A DNA stretch of 43,725 nucleotides. Origin: a virus. The DNA lies in the IMG/VR virus record IMGVR_UViG_3300023061_000286, positions 1-43,725 of that record; one strand, 5' to 3'. Below, piece by piece: positions 19,263 through 29,109 of the stretch (positions are counted from its first letter, which is position 1; every line of letters begins with the position of its first letter). The position numbers and the translations under genes were made by a program. The notes beneath the pieces are model-generated. The model was not told where the DNA came from and did no database searches. It saw only the letters and a program-made list of their open reading frames with translations.

Positions 19263-22200
19263 TTAGAAACTAAAATCAAACTCATTTCCAAAATCTATTT
19301 CAAAATCTATTTCAAAATCATCACCAAAATCTATGTCGAAATCGTCCCCGAAATCCATATCAAAATCTTTAGCGCTATTTATGATCCGTTCTTCTTTTGT
19401 ATCATTTTCACCGGAGTAAATATAGCGAAGCATTGATGGGGTTAAAGTTCTTTTTAGTTTACCGACACCCTTTAATGATCCTTCGTCACCATATTTTGAA
19501 TCATCTTTATATTTTTCTATTCTTACAAGCATGGCGAAGCTATCACCAATGTCCCGTAAGAATACCCCAAGCCTTGCAGGTGTTAACCAGAAATTAGGAT
19601 TTAATGCAGACAATGAAGAAGCAGATTCCCTGGCTATCTTTTGTTTAATTTTACCAACGAATGACTTATCCTCTTCATCAGCAGTGAAGTACATATACAT
19701 CATTAATGCAAGTGCACCAGTGGTTACAGTTGATCTAAATGTTTTTTTAAACTCATCAGACTCAAAAGCCTTCTTAGTATTACCATCTTTCCGTATTTGT
19801 ATTGCCATCTTTTTAAGGTTGTAAGCAGTCCTTAATAGTGTGGGTATAGCCCATGTTTTATATTTAAGTGCTACAGCAGCTTCAGGAGAAGTGGAAGCTA
19901 TAGACTCAGCGCCGGATACAACACGATAATTACCCATAGCAGTTCTTATCTCGCCAATTCTAGCGTCACTTATCTCGCCTGTTTTAAATTCTTGTTCAGT
20001 TAAAGACCCTAGTAAGTATGTTTTATTCGCCCGGACCTGTGCATCCCTAAATAATATAAACATTGTTTCGAGAAATTTATCACCAAGGCTATTGCCAGCA
20101 TCAACAATATCAACCCATGGATTTTCACCAATAAAATTCTCATACTTTTTGGCAATCTCTTTACCTCTTGCAGAATTTTGGCGCTCAATACCTTTGGTAA
20201 ACTTTTTAGAACCAAGGTCATTCCAGTTCATCATTGTTTCACCTACATTAGAGGCAACCCCAACGGGGATGCTTAAACCAAGATCAAGTATAGTCACGGC
20301 CATGTTCCCCATTTGAATAAGAATATCAGCCTTACTATTCCTTTTAATAAAATATTGCTTTCTGATACCCTTCTTTGTATTAAGCCACTCAGTAACAAAG
20401 CGATCAAATTCTTTACCAACATCTGATTGATCTTCTTTAAAGGCATAGGATACAGCCTTCATCTTAGGCACTATAGCGTCAATAGCTTTTTTCTTCTCAA
20501 ATGCAGAGGTATAAGCATTGAACGCCTTAGCAACATTCTTAGTTGGTTTTAATTTACCACTCCTCCTTTGAGCGAATTTAAAGAATTTTTCAAAACTTAT
20601 ATTCTGATCCGTTTCACCAATAGAGTTAAAGTCAACAAAGACATCACGTTCCCTGCTAAATATCTCTTTTATAGCTTGAACGAATCCATCCTCTTTCCAT
20701 GCTTCAAATACATCACGCATTAAATGAGTAATATAATTCTCCCTATAATTATTGAGCATGTTATTCTCAATAAGATAGTCACGCATTTTAATGTACTCAT
20801 TCATAATATACTCTCCATAAGCGAGCTCTTCTTTTGTCATATTCTTAGCCAATTCAATTTTCTTGTCTGGAGTAGCTTCAAGCCATTGGAATACTTCATT
20901 ATCTTGAACAGCAATTTGGAATCCTTTATCGCGACTTTTTCGTGCTGCCTTTGCAAGCTCATTAACTTCATGCTTCTTCTTTAGATAGATAGCGGTAGAA
21001 CTCATGTATAATTTATTCCAATCCTCTACAAGCCATTTATGTATTTTACTTTTCTTTGCTATAAGGGCATCTGGCAAATAATCATTAATACTCAGCATAT
21101 CCATATCTTTTAGATCTTCCTCTGTTACCCCTTTTAATTGTAGCAATTTTTCCCTTATCTGACGTACAGTGTATGCACCTTTAAATTCAGTACGATCAAT
21201 AGTTTCAAGCATACGTTTTGTAAGAAATACATCACCCTGCTTAAAGAAGTCTAGTGTTTCACTGAGCTCAGTAAGCTGCTCAATATTCATCTTATTAATA
21301 GGGGGAAGTTTCAAGGCGCTTCTGAGGTTGTCCACTTTCTTAAATTCCATTCCAGATATATAAGCCTTCAATTCGGATCTATTTAAAAGAAGTTCTTTCT
21401 TGCCGGAAGCCTGCGTCATAACATCACCGAGATACTTCTCAAACTCAGGTTCGCTCATAAGTTGAAAATCCTTTGACGCTACTTTATCAAATTCTTTTCC
21501 TGGCAATCTAAAATAATTTTTAATATGCCTTAGTCTTGAGCGCCTAACCCTGATCTGACTTTTAACAGCGTCTCTGTCGACTCTAAACTGATCTTCCTTA
21601 TTCAGCCGTATTGGTTTTGATATTTCTTTATAAGAAGGTAATTCCATAATATCAGCAAACGCATCTACATCACTCATTCCTGGGTCTATCTTGTCTCTGT
21701 ATTGCTCAAGAGCACTATCAACTTGGCTTCCCCAAATAGGATCCTTACGCATTGTTTCAAAGTCACTTGCTTCAAACTTATTTGTGTTCTTAGCCCTACG
21801 GATCTTATCGAATAACTGTAATTCTTTTTTATCGAAAGGTTCTACAACATCCTTTAGTGCCTGTTGCTCTATTTGTCTTTCGCTTACCTCAATTAAAAGT
21901 TGATGCGGAGTTTTCTTTTTAACGATTTCCTTTTTTGGAAAAATAAATTCCTGACCTTCCTTATTCGCTACCCCCAAAACCTTATCTGTATTTTTGTCTT
22001 TGATTAATTTCATATCAGTCAAAGATTCAAACTTCATGTCCGGAGCCTTCTTTTTATACCTATTGAACTGGTCTTTTGTTTGAGGCGTCTCCTGTACAGT
22101 CTCGGTTAATTGCTTACTGATAACATTTTTAGCATCCTTTATTGTATTTTCTATACTCTTCTTCTTACCAAACTCAGGGAAAGGCGTTACAGACCCCCTC

Positions 22201-23138
22201 TTATCATCTTTAACCTGTTTTAGAGCACTTGATACCTCTGGGGAAGTTGCGAAGCTTGTAGCCCCTCCTACAACAGCACCAGTCAATGCTCCGGCCTCAA
22301 AGCTTTCTAAAACATTATCGAATAGTTTTCTATCCTTATCGAATTCAGAAAATACTACATTGGAAACAATCTCCTGTGCAGCTTCAGTTGTCCCCTCTGT
22401 AATACCCTGCTTAACAAACTCAGAAGCAACTCTTTTTACGATATTCTTTTTTATAGTCTTTCCAGCAGGAGACTTACCAAGTAGTCTGCCAATAGGTGTA
22501 AATTCTAAAGCACCATTAATAAATCCGATCTTATCAGAAACAGATTGTGCGTCCTCCTCAGTTAATCCTAGTTTTTGTGCTTCCTGGTATGCTGCCCCAC
22601 CTTCTACACCAGCGGAAGAAACACCAGCAGTTGCTAAACCAGCAATAGGACCACCTGCAATAGTAGCAAGAACACTAGCGCCAAAAGTCATAGCCATGCT
22701 TGTAAGCCCCTCAGTAACAGTTCTTGTATAATAACGTGGATCACCATACTTACCAAGATCTTCAGGCTTTTGCCATTCTGGGTTGCTCGCTAATTTCTTC
22801 TGCATCTTATCTGATACACCGGCACCAAAGTCTGACACACTTTCAAACCCTAGCCTGTTACCAAGCTTTTCTAGTAAGCTGCCATAAATACTTGCGCTTT
22901 GTGTTGCCTTGCCTTTAAACCCCTCTCCTATCTGACCAATAGCACCGGGCTCAACATAGTCCGCGCGGATAGGTCTTGCGCTACTAGCAATATCAGTCTG
23001 CCTTCTTTCGTTTCCTAACTGATAAGCAGATTTTTGGTTATTCCAATCCTTAATTACCTGAGGTTCCTCAAATGGCTCATCAATAACGTTATTAATTTTC
23101 TTTTTAGCTGAATCTAAAATTAAAGAAAAATTTGTCAT
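19263..23138 (-). CDS. large internal virion (ejection-type) protein
   Basis: A 1291-aa protein, the largest here. Residues about 145-185 form a Gly/Ala-rich hydrophobic segment (ASVLATIAGGPIAGLATAG) able to enter membranes. The rest is mainly helical and charged. The last 30 residues alternate acids with Phe in repeats (DFGDDFDIDFGDDFEIDF), encoded by repeated A/T-rich units at 19267-19370. Size, position after the fibre genes and membrane-active segment fit podovirus internal core/ejection proteins. I find no clear transglycosylase motif. Confidence 0.65.
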   Translation of the reverse strand: MTNFSLILDSAKKKINNVIDEPFEEPQVIKDWNNQKSAYQLGNERRQTDIASSARPIRADYVEPGAIGQIGEGFKGKATQSASIYGSLLEKLGNRLGFESVSDFGAGVSDKMQKKLASNPEWQKPEDLGKYGDPRYYTRTVTEGLTSMAMTFGASVLATIAGGPIAGLATAGVSSAGVEGGAAYQEAQKLGLTEEDAQSVSDKIGFINGALEFTPIGRLLGKSPAGKTIKKNIVKRVASEFVKQGITEGTTEAAQEIVSNVVFSEFDKDRKLFDNVLESFEAGALTGAVVGGATSFATSPEVSSALKQVKDDKRGSVTPFPEFGKKKSIENTIKDAKNVISKQLTETVQETPQTKDQFNRYKKKAPDMKFESLTDMKLIKDKNTDKVLGVANKEGQEFIFPKKEIVKKKTPHQLLIEVSERQIEQQALKDVVEPFDKKELQLFDKIRRAKNTNKFEASDFETMRKDPIWGSQVDSALEQYRDKIDPGMSDVDAFADIMELPSYKEISKPIRLNKEDQFRVDRDAVKSQIRVRRSRLRHIKNYFRLPGKEFDKVASKDFQLMSEPEFEKYLGDVMTQASGKKELLLNRSELKAYISGMEFKKVDNLRSALKLPPINKMNIEQLTELSETLDFFKQGDVFLTKRMLETIDRTEFKGAYTVRQIREKLLQLKGVTEEDLKDMDMLSINDYLPDALIAKKSKIHKWLVEDWNKLYMSSTAIYLKKKHEVNELAKAARKSRDKGFQIAVQDNEVFQWLEATPDKKIELAKNMTKEELAYGEYIMNEYIKMRDYLIENNMLNNYRENYITHLMRDVFEAWKEDGFVQAIKEIFSRERDVFVDFNSIGETDQNISFEKFFKFAQRRSGKLKPTKNVAKAFNAYTSAFEKKKAIDAIVPKMKAVSYAFKEDQSDVGKEFDRFVTEWLNTKKGIRKQYFIKRNSKADILIQMGNMAVTILDLGLSIPVGVASNVGETMMNWNDLGSKKFTKGIERQNSARGKEIAKKYENFIGENPWVDIVDAGNSLGDKFLETMFILFRDAQVRANKTYLLGSLTEQEFKTGEISDARIGEIRTAMGNYRVVSGAESIASTSPEAAVALKYKTWAIPTLLRTAYNLKKMAIQIRKDGNTKKAFESDEFKKTFRSTVTTGALALMMYMYFTADEEDKSFVGKIKQKIARESASSLSALNPNFWLTPARLGVFLRDIGDSFAMLVRIEKYKDDSKYGDEGSLKGVGKLKRTLTPSMLRYIYSGENDTKEERIINSAKDFDMDFGDDFDIDFGDDFEIDFEIDFGNEFDFSF

Positions 23139-23140
23139 AG

Positions 23141-23677
23141 TTATTTTTTTAATTTTTTAAGCTCATCTTCATTCAAAGCTCCCTCAGGTAATTGGTAGCC
23201 AGGTCCACTTGATCCACCTGGCAATAAATTGCTAACCAATGTACCTATATATCCCTTTTTAGTTTCCCCATAAGTTGTATCAATTTCTCCAAAAAAATTA
23301 GGATACCTTTCTTTCAGTTCTTCTTTTAAATTTTCAATATATTTTCTATCACCACTACTTAAAAGTTTAAGCTGATCTTCTGGGAGGGCTTTTATAATAT
23401 CCTCATTCTCAAATACTTTTCTTAAAATCTTATCTATCTTTATACTACCACCGGTTATCAGATAGAAATCTTTTATTGTTTCAGCTAGATCATTATCATT
23501 TTCAGCAAGAGAGTCTGGAAAATTTTCAAGATAACTTGACGCGATAATCTGAGCAAATTCAGTAACCCTATTTTTTATAGTCGAATTTGAATCGTCAACA
23601 GTCGAACTTATTTTTTTCATGATTGATCTATAATCAACCATCTCACCATTTTCAACTTGTTCAGTCACATCATTCAA
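23141..23677 (-). CDS. C-terminal part of the NlpC/P60 gene, displaced by frameshift
   Basis: The named start is a TTG, but the frame is open and coding-like upstream to about 23776, through FDYGYGTGANGELVKRRGE, where it runs alongside the end of the upstream gene. Adding one T to the four-T run (plus-strand AAAA 23771-23774) fuses both frames into one protein of about 640 aa. The part itself is helical and acidic, ending LPEGALNEDELKKLKK. It is either the tail of one broken or slip-translated gene or, less likely, a separate protein. Confidence 0.6.
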   Translation of the reverse strand: MNDVTEQVENGEMVDYRSIMKKISSTVDDSNSTIKNRVTEFAQIIASSYLENFPDSLAENDNDLAETIKDFYLITGGSIKIDKILRKVFENEDIIKALPEDQLKLLSSGDRKYIENLKEELKERYPNFFGEIDTTYGETKKGYIGTLVSNLLPGGSSGPGYQLPEGALNEDELKKLKK

Positions 23678-23730
23678 ATAAGTATCATAAACTCTTTTTT
23701 CAAAATCACCTTTTAATTCCCCCCTTCTCT

Positions 23731-25068
23731 TTACCAGTTCACCATTAGCACCAGTACCATAGCCATAATCAAAAGTTTATTAAACTTTGGGTTAACCCTT
23801 CTAGCGCCAAGCACCTGGCTACCCCTCATAAATTCCTCACGATCTGTCTCTGATACACCTTGATTTGGATTGTTTGGAGAAGAGTGAATGATCGTACCGT
23901 TTTCAGTAAACATACCAACATGAGTTGGTTGCCCTTCCGGCATAGTTCCATTCTGCACCCTGAAATCCATTGGGCTCCTCAAGAAAACGAGGTCTCCGGG
24001 CTGTAAATTGTTCATGTCTACCTGGACACCCTTATCGCTATTAAATTGCGCTGCAGCGTTGTGTGGGACATCTACGCCATACATAGTCTTCCATGCTTGC
24101 TGGGTAAGTCCGGAACAATCAGTCTTGGCAGGTGAATTACCACCAAACGAATATTGAGCCTTTCTGAATGGTCGCGTGGAACCAAGCGCTGTTTTAGGAT
24201 TGTAATAAATATCAGTCTGCCCTCTTAAGGCGCTAGAGTCACCACCGTCTCTATCAATTTGCTCAATCGTATTCCATAAACTTGTCTGTGCCTGCTGATG
24301 CTCTTCCTGAGCATCATAAAGCTGCTTAGACACGTTAAACGCATCTTTATAGCTTCCCATGCCCGAAGTAACGTTATCCTGCGCTAAACGCAAGCTGGTG
24401 TTTAATTGCTGGATGTTAATTCCCATGTCATCAATAGTAGCTTTATATTCCCTCATCTGCCCCTGCCATGTTTCTTCAAGCATATTGATTTCATTGTCTA
24501 TGCTTCCGACCTCACCATTAATAAGTTTCTCAATCGTAACAGCATCGAGCCCCTGAGCTTTGTACTTTTCGATTAACTTGGGCCGGACCATGTACTTCTG
24601 ATTGTTCAATTTAGCTATTGCAGATCCGAACTGTTTATTCGCAACATATTTATCTTCATTGTTTCTGAACGCTCTCATTTCCGAATAGACAGCATTGAGC
24701 TCATTCGAATATAAATCAATACCAGCGTTTCTTCTTAATGCTGAATATTCTGATAAAAAGTTATCAGGTGTAAATCCAGATCCATATCTCTGGTCAGGCG
24801 GTGTGTACTCATAAAGAGGCTGAGAAGGCCCACCGGTACCATTCGGAGAAACCGGTTGATTGTTTGCGGGAGCACCTGTGTTTTGCTGGTCCTTAAACTT
24901 ACCAGCTATAGCGGAAGCGGTCTGATAAATTCTATTCTTATCAAGACCTAATGCCTTACCGGTATTCTTTACTTGTTCGAATATCCCCTTCAAAGAATCT
25001 GTTAAACCGGTCCCGGCAGTTCCGCTAGGGGTGGCTGGACCTCCTATACTTTTTAAATCTTGTGGCAT
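23731..25068 (-). CDS. virion-associated NlpC/P60 peptidase (frameshifted end)
   Basis: A 445-aa frame. Residues 1-300 are helical and Gln/Asn-rich, typical of an internal virion protein. Residues 305-410 form an NlpC/P60 domain: catalytic C318 in TDCSGLTQ, LQPGDLVFL, H383 in THVGMFTENG and H395 in TIIHSS. The enzyme should cut peptide crosslinks in peptidoglycan during DNA entry. The last 13 residues (LIMAMVLVLMVNW) are out-of-frame translation after the T-run at 23771-23774; the natural continuation is the frame at 23141. Confidence 0.85.
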   Translation of the reverse strand: MPQDLKSIGGPATPSGTAGTGLTDSLKGIFEQVKNTGKALGLDKNRIYQTASAIAGKFKDQQNTGAPANNQPVSPNGTGGPSQPLYEYTPPDQRYGSGFTPDNFLSEYSALRRNAGIDLYSNELNAVYSEMRAFRNNEDKYVANKQFGSAIAKLNNQKYMVRPKLIEKYKAQGLDAVTIEKLINGEVGSIDNEINMLEETWQGQMREYKATIDDMGINIQQLNTSLRLAQDNVTSGMGSYKDAFNVSKQLYDAQEEHQQAQTSLWNTIEQIDRDGGDSSALRGQTDIYYNPKTALGSTRPFRKAQYSFGGNSPAKTDCSGLTQQAWKTMYGVDVPHNAAAQFNSDKGVQVDMNNLQPGDLVFLRSPMDFRVQNGTMPEGQPTHVGMFTENGTIIHSSPNNPNQGVSETDREEFMRGSQVLGARRVNPKFNKLLIMAMVLVLMVNW

Positions 25069-25086
25069 ATCAATAAGGTTTAATGA

Positions 25087-26709
25087 TTAATAAGAAACTA
25101 ATGGATTTGTTCCATATTTTTTAAGCTGGTTCTGAGTATAAGTGCTTTTCTCCTCAGCCTTTCTCGCGGCTACCAATCCTGCTTTCAATCTCTTTTTGTT
25201 TAAATCGGTTTGCTCAAGATCAGCAGTCTTCTCAAGTTTTTTAGCTTTCAATGATAACTCCTGTTGTTTTTTGAAGGCATCGTAACCGGCGGTGATCCCC
25301 TCAAACCCTCGCTTCTTTGCAGTTGTATCACCCTCAACACCTCTTGTGTACTGAGTCTCAATGTTCTCACGAATAGGCGTTGTATCCTCACGGATGCCAC
25401 GAATAGCAGCACCAGATCCAAGACCGAGTTTTATTCCGCGATCAATGTAACCGGTAGAAGCAGAAGCAACAGCTTTGGCAAAAGCCTGGTCTGTTTCCGC
25501 GATAGCTTTCGCTCTATCGGTTTTTGCGTAATCTATGAAGCGATCATAGTCTTCCTGAATATACCTCTCACCTCTTGCCTTCCCTTCTGATTCTATCTTT
25601 TGTTCGGCGGTCTGCTTCTCCTGGAATAAACCAAAGACCTCATTAATGCTGTCCTTAATCTTTTTATAATCATCACCAATTTGCTGTTCAGCTAAGGCGT
25701 CCCACTGACTTGTAATAGTTTCTCTTTCAGCATCCGGCAAACCATCCAAGTAATCATTGAACGTAACAAACTCGTCCCAACTAGGATCAGTTGAATCATC
25801 CACCGCAGGAATATCACCATCACCCGTAGTACTACCATCAGATGCGGATGGTTCTTTCGTAGACCAGTAACCGGTTCCAGGAGTTTCGCTACTCTCTGTC
25901 CAGTATTTAGTTTTGCCGTCCATTTCTTTTGATGTACCTACTTCGACACCACCTATGGTCTGCGGAGCCTCAGCCTGGGCTTTATTATAATTTAGCTGCT
26001 CTTGTTTGGCGTAATTTCCAGTGTTAATAAATTGGTTAACACGACTTTTCAGAGCATCCCTTACGTCACTTCTACTATAATTTTTATTATTCCCACCAGT
26101 TACTTCATTAAAAACCTTATGCACTTCTTGTACAATTGGGCTACTTCTAGCAACAAATCTTTCAAGCTTTGCCTGATCCTCTTCACTAAACTTCGCCATG
26201 TTTATCCCCCTTTTAAAAGAATAGTCAGCTCTTGGATCTGATCCAATATCAGCAGGCAATCCCCAATACTGATTATACCATTGAGTACCAGCACCTCCTC
26301 CGGCCATATTTATTACCCCCTGTAGAGTCTGATCTAAATCCGTTGTACGCTCTTTTCCATTAATATCCCACCAAGTTACTGTCCCTAGTTTATCCGGAGT
26401 GACAGCAGCCAATTCTTCTTGTTTTTTTAGCTGATCATATTGTTGTCTATCTGAAAAATTCTGATATTCCTCAAAGCTTAAACCACCGGTACCAGTACCA
26501 GCTTGAAGTTGATTAATTTGAGCAGGGGTAAGATTTTGTTGTGCGGAAGCAATATCAAATGGCTTTTTATATGCACCATTCGATGCAATATCCTTAGAAA
26601 GACTATCTCCAAAAGTTATATCTCCGCCAGCAGGCCTTCCGGCTGCCACCCAAGCATTAACGTCCCCTTTGAATCCAGCCCTTTGTGCTGATAGAAATGT
26701 TTTCGCCAT
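25087..26709 (-). CDS. internal virion protein, unknown family
   Basis: A 540-aa protein, helical and Gln/Ala/Asp-rich. Its start, AKTFLSAQRAGFKGDVNAWVAAGRP, and a long C-terminal helical region (DYDRFIDYAKTDRAKAIAETDQAF, then a run of KKQQELSLKAKK) are typical of podovirus internal or core proteins. No enzyme motif. It lies 18 bp before the NlpC/P60 gene, so the three large genes probably form the ejected core. Confidence 0.6.
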   Translation of the reverse strand: MAKTFLSAQRAGFKGDVNAWVAAGRPAGGDITFGDSLSKDIASNGAYKKPFDIASAQQNLTPAQINQLQAGTGTGGLSFEEYQNFSDRQQYDQLKKQEELAAVTPDKLGTVTWWDINGKERTTDLDQTLQGVINMAGGGAGTQWYNQYWGLPADIGSDPRADYSFKRGINMAKFSEEDQAKLERFVARSSPIVQEVHKVFNEVTGGNNKNYSRSDVRDALKSRVNQFINTGNYAKQEQLNYNKAQAEAPQTIGGVEVGTSKEMDGKTKYWTESSETPGTGYWSTKEPSASDGSTTGDGDIPAVDDSTDPSWDEFVTFNDYLDGLPDAERETITSQWDALAEQQIGDDYKKIKDSINEVFGLFQEKQTAEQKIESEGKARGERYIQEDYDRFIDYAKTDRAKAIAETDQAFAKAVASASTGYIDRGIKLGLGSGAAIRGIREDTTPIRENIETQYTRGVEGDTTAKKRGFEGITAGYDAFKKQQELSLKAKKLEKTADLEQTDLNKKRLKAGLVAARKAEEKSTYTQNQLKKYGTNPLVSY

Positions 26710-26739
26710 AGTAACTATGTTATAAATTATTTTGAGTTT

Positions 26740-29109
26740 TTAGCCATAAAAACTACAGATAGCCTGTCCATCTGTGCTGTCTGTGGTTACCCTAATAGTG
26801 GAACCAGAAAATGCTACGTTCGTATATTTTTCATTATTTATATTCCCAACTTCTTGAAATTTTGCTTGTATGTTTCCGTTTCTACGTATTGTCACTTGTC
26901 CTATACCATTTATTCCAATTGCAACTATTGGTGATTGCATTTCACAGATAGCTTTTTCAGTACCAGTTGGATAGTTATATATTTCATCTTTAACTACAGC
27001 CCTAGTGCCCAAAAAGCAAAGACCCTTTAGATCAATTAACAATTTTGTTGCTGACAAAGCCTTACCTACAATCCTACTATATGTCCCTGGCGTAGTAGAA
27101 ATTTCACCAGATGTGTTAGAAAGCCAATAGGTTTCTCCGGGGGTTAATCCAGTTGTAGTCAAAACCGCTCCAGATGTTAAAATTGGGCTCGTATCTGCTG
27201 CATCACCTCCTGTGGCCAAAAATCCCGACATCATTCTTCCAGACTGGGCGTAAGAAGATGTGGACTTATAAATCTTTCCATCGTTCTTCATGTACACAAT
27301 ATTGTCTAAATACGGGAAAAGACCTCCAGCATCTTCAAGAGAAGCAACACCGGTGCCACCACCAAAACCTGTACTAAGTCTTAAGCCATTTTCTATAAAA
27401 TATTTTGAATCATCACTGTCCATTATCATACTTATTGTCACCCATCCAGCCGATGCAATTGAAGAAGACCCCATACTTGTAAAAGTATATGCTGCCTGAC
27501 TATTCCATGTAATTGTACTTGCATCCCATGAATCTTTTATTATATATGCCGTAGCAATATTCCCAGATCTCGCTGTTTCATTTCTAAAAACAAAATCAGC
27601 ACTTATTACCTCTATTAATTCACCAGCATTAAGTCCTAATTCTGCTTCTAAATCCCATGAAAAATAAGAATATTTTTTATTTGAACTTTGGTTACCAATA
27701 AGTAATGGATCAGTCGAGGAGTAATTTGTTGTCGGATTTGTCTCATCAACATAGGTATCCGTATCAGCATCTATCGTAGAACCATGAGCCACATATTTCC
27801 CGAAAGAAATTGCCTCTCCGGCAGCTATCGTTTCTCCGAGTTCAAATACACCAATCGTATCAGAGCCTCCTAGCTTAAGATTCGTCTGTATGTTCATCGT
27901 CTCCACATCATCCGCGTAAATTTTTCCACCTAGAGTCGCTCTAAAAGGAGCTGTGGCACGATTGGCAAAGTTGGCCCCAGCCCAGATAGCGATATCGGTA
28001 GAAGCATTCCCAGAATTTAATCCCGCTAAATTTGCCCCAGATCCAACCGCAATATGAGCAGCGTTTGCTGCACCTGAAACCAATGTTAAATTAGTGGCCG
28101 AAATAGAAGCGGCCCCTATACTAAAAGCCCCTATCGTAGCACTACCGGCTCCTATAGAACCAGCCGTAATCGTACCCAAATTAGCTGTAATTGCTGAAAG
28201 CTGGCTGACGTTCATCTCCGTGGCCGTAATCGTGTTTGCGGCTATCTCTGTAGCTGTGATAGTCCCGGCCGCTATCTCTGTAGCTGTGATAGTACCAACG
28301 GCTATCTCGGTTGCCGTAATCGTATTCGCAACAATCTCATTAGCCGTGATTGTATTGGCTGCAATTGAATCAGCAGTAAACAGTTTGTTAAAGCCTCCGG
28401 AACCACCAAACACTTGATACTCAGCATCCTTACCAGCCACGACATTTTCTGCTACGGCTATCAAAATCTTTCCGGACCCAACCGCATCGGATGGAGTTGT
28501 AGAAATCTGTAAAACAGTAATCGAAATGGCTGTATCGAGATAGATATAAGTTCTAGCTGATATATCCCCGGTATTCCCGGAATTTATTATGTAAGTCGTA
28601 CCATCCAAAAGCGTGATCGTTCCACTTGTCCATGCGACAGTATCCTCGTCCGTTGCACTGAAGGCCATATCTTGTTGCCAGCCCTGAATTGCAATCTCTG
28701 TGCCTGCTTGTAAGCCGTTTAAAATAACATTGGTGGTAAATTCAGCATGTTTACCCTTAACATAACCAGTAGGAAGAACATAAAAATTTGCATTTTCAAT
28801 ATCAGCATTTCTATCGGCAACATTACAACCTGCCCACTGAACACCAGTATTATCAACGTGCCATGAATTAGCAGAAGTTTTATCCGGGATATGAATAGAC
28901 CCGGCAACAAATTCCTCAATATAAGAAAGAACCCAATCCTTACCATCGAATATCTTAAAAATCAAAGTAGTCGGGTCAAACCACCCTTGTCCTTTTCTTG
29001 GCACCCTCGGCTCATCTATGGATACGATAATATTCTCAAGGGTTAGCTTAAGATTATCAAAGTCGCGCCTTACCGCAGCCGAATTGGAAAGAGAGGGTGT
29101 ATCACTCAC
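26740..29109 (-). CDS. tail fibre with TITATEIA repeats and a DNRLRE/CBM96-like domain
   Basis: A 789-aa protein. Residues 20-60 (VPRKGQGWFDPTTLIFKIFDG) look like the tail-attachment part. Residues about 245-310 repeat TITATEIA, typical of trimeric fibre shafts. About residues 425-530 resemble a DNRLRE/CBM96 carbohydrate-binding domain: DTYVDETNPTTNYSS, LLIGNQ, YFSWDL, then WDASTITWNSQ. The end has GLTPGETYWLSNTSGEIS, a common fibre-tip motif. It should contact the host receptor, perhaps a glycan. It overlaps the nozzle gene by 8 nt. Confidence 0.8.
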   Translation of the reverse strand: MSDTPSLSNSAAVRRDFDNLKLTLENIIVSIDEPRVPRKGQGWFDPTTLIFKIFDGKDWVLSYIEEFVAGSIHIPDKTSANSWHVDNTGVQWAGCNVADRNADIENANFYVLPTGYVKGKHAEFTTNVILNGLQAGTEIAIQGWQQDMAFSATDEDTVAWTSGTITLLDGTTYIINSGNTGDISARTYIYLDTAISITVLQISTTPSDAVGSGKILIAVAENVVAGKDAEYQVFGGSGGFNKLFTADSIAANTITANEIVANTITATEIAVGTITATEIAAGTITATEIAANTITATEMNVSQLSAITANLGTITAGSIGAGSATIGAFSIGAASISATNLTLVSGAANAAHIAVGSGANLAGLNSGNASTDIAIWAGANFANRATAPFRATLGGKIYADDVETMNIQTNLKLGGSDTIGVFELGETIAAGEAISFGKYVAHGSTIDADTDTYVDETNPTTNYSSTDPLLIGNQSSNKKYSYFSWDLEAELGLNAGELIEVISADFVFRNETARSGNIATAYIIKDSWDASTITWNSQAAYTFTSMGSSSIASAGWVTISMIMDSDDSKYFIENGLRLSTGFGGGTGVASLEDAGGLFPYLDNIVYMKNDGKIYKSTSSYAQSGRMMSGFLATGGDAADTSPILTSGAVLTTTGLTPGETYWLSNTSGEISTTPGTYSRIVGKALSATKLLIDLKGLCFLGTRAVVKDEIYNYPTGTEKAICEMQSPIVAIGINGIGQVTIRRNGNIQAKFQEVGNINNEKYTNVAFSGSTIRVTTDSTDGQAICSFYG

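Noticed and set aside
23779-23800. Programmed -1 frameshift at the heptamer C CCA AAG before the NlpC/P60 gene end.
   Set aside because: A shift there runs straight into TAATAA in the new frame; the shift must lie at the T-run further on.
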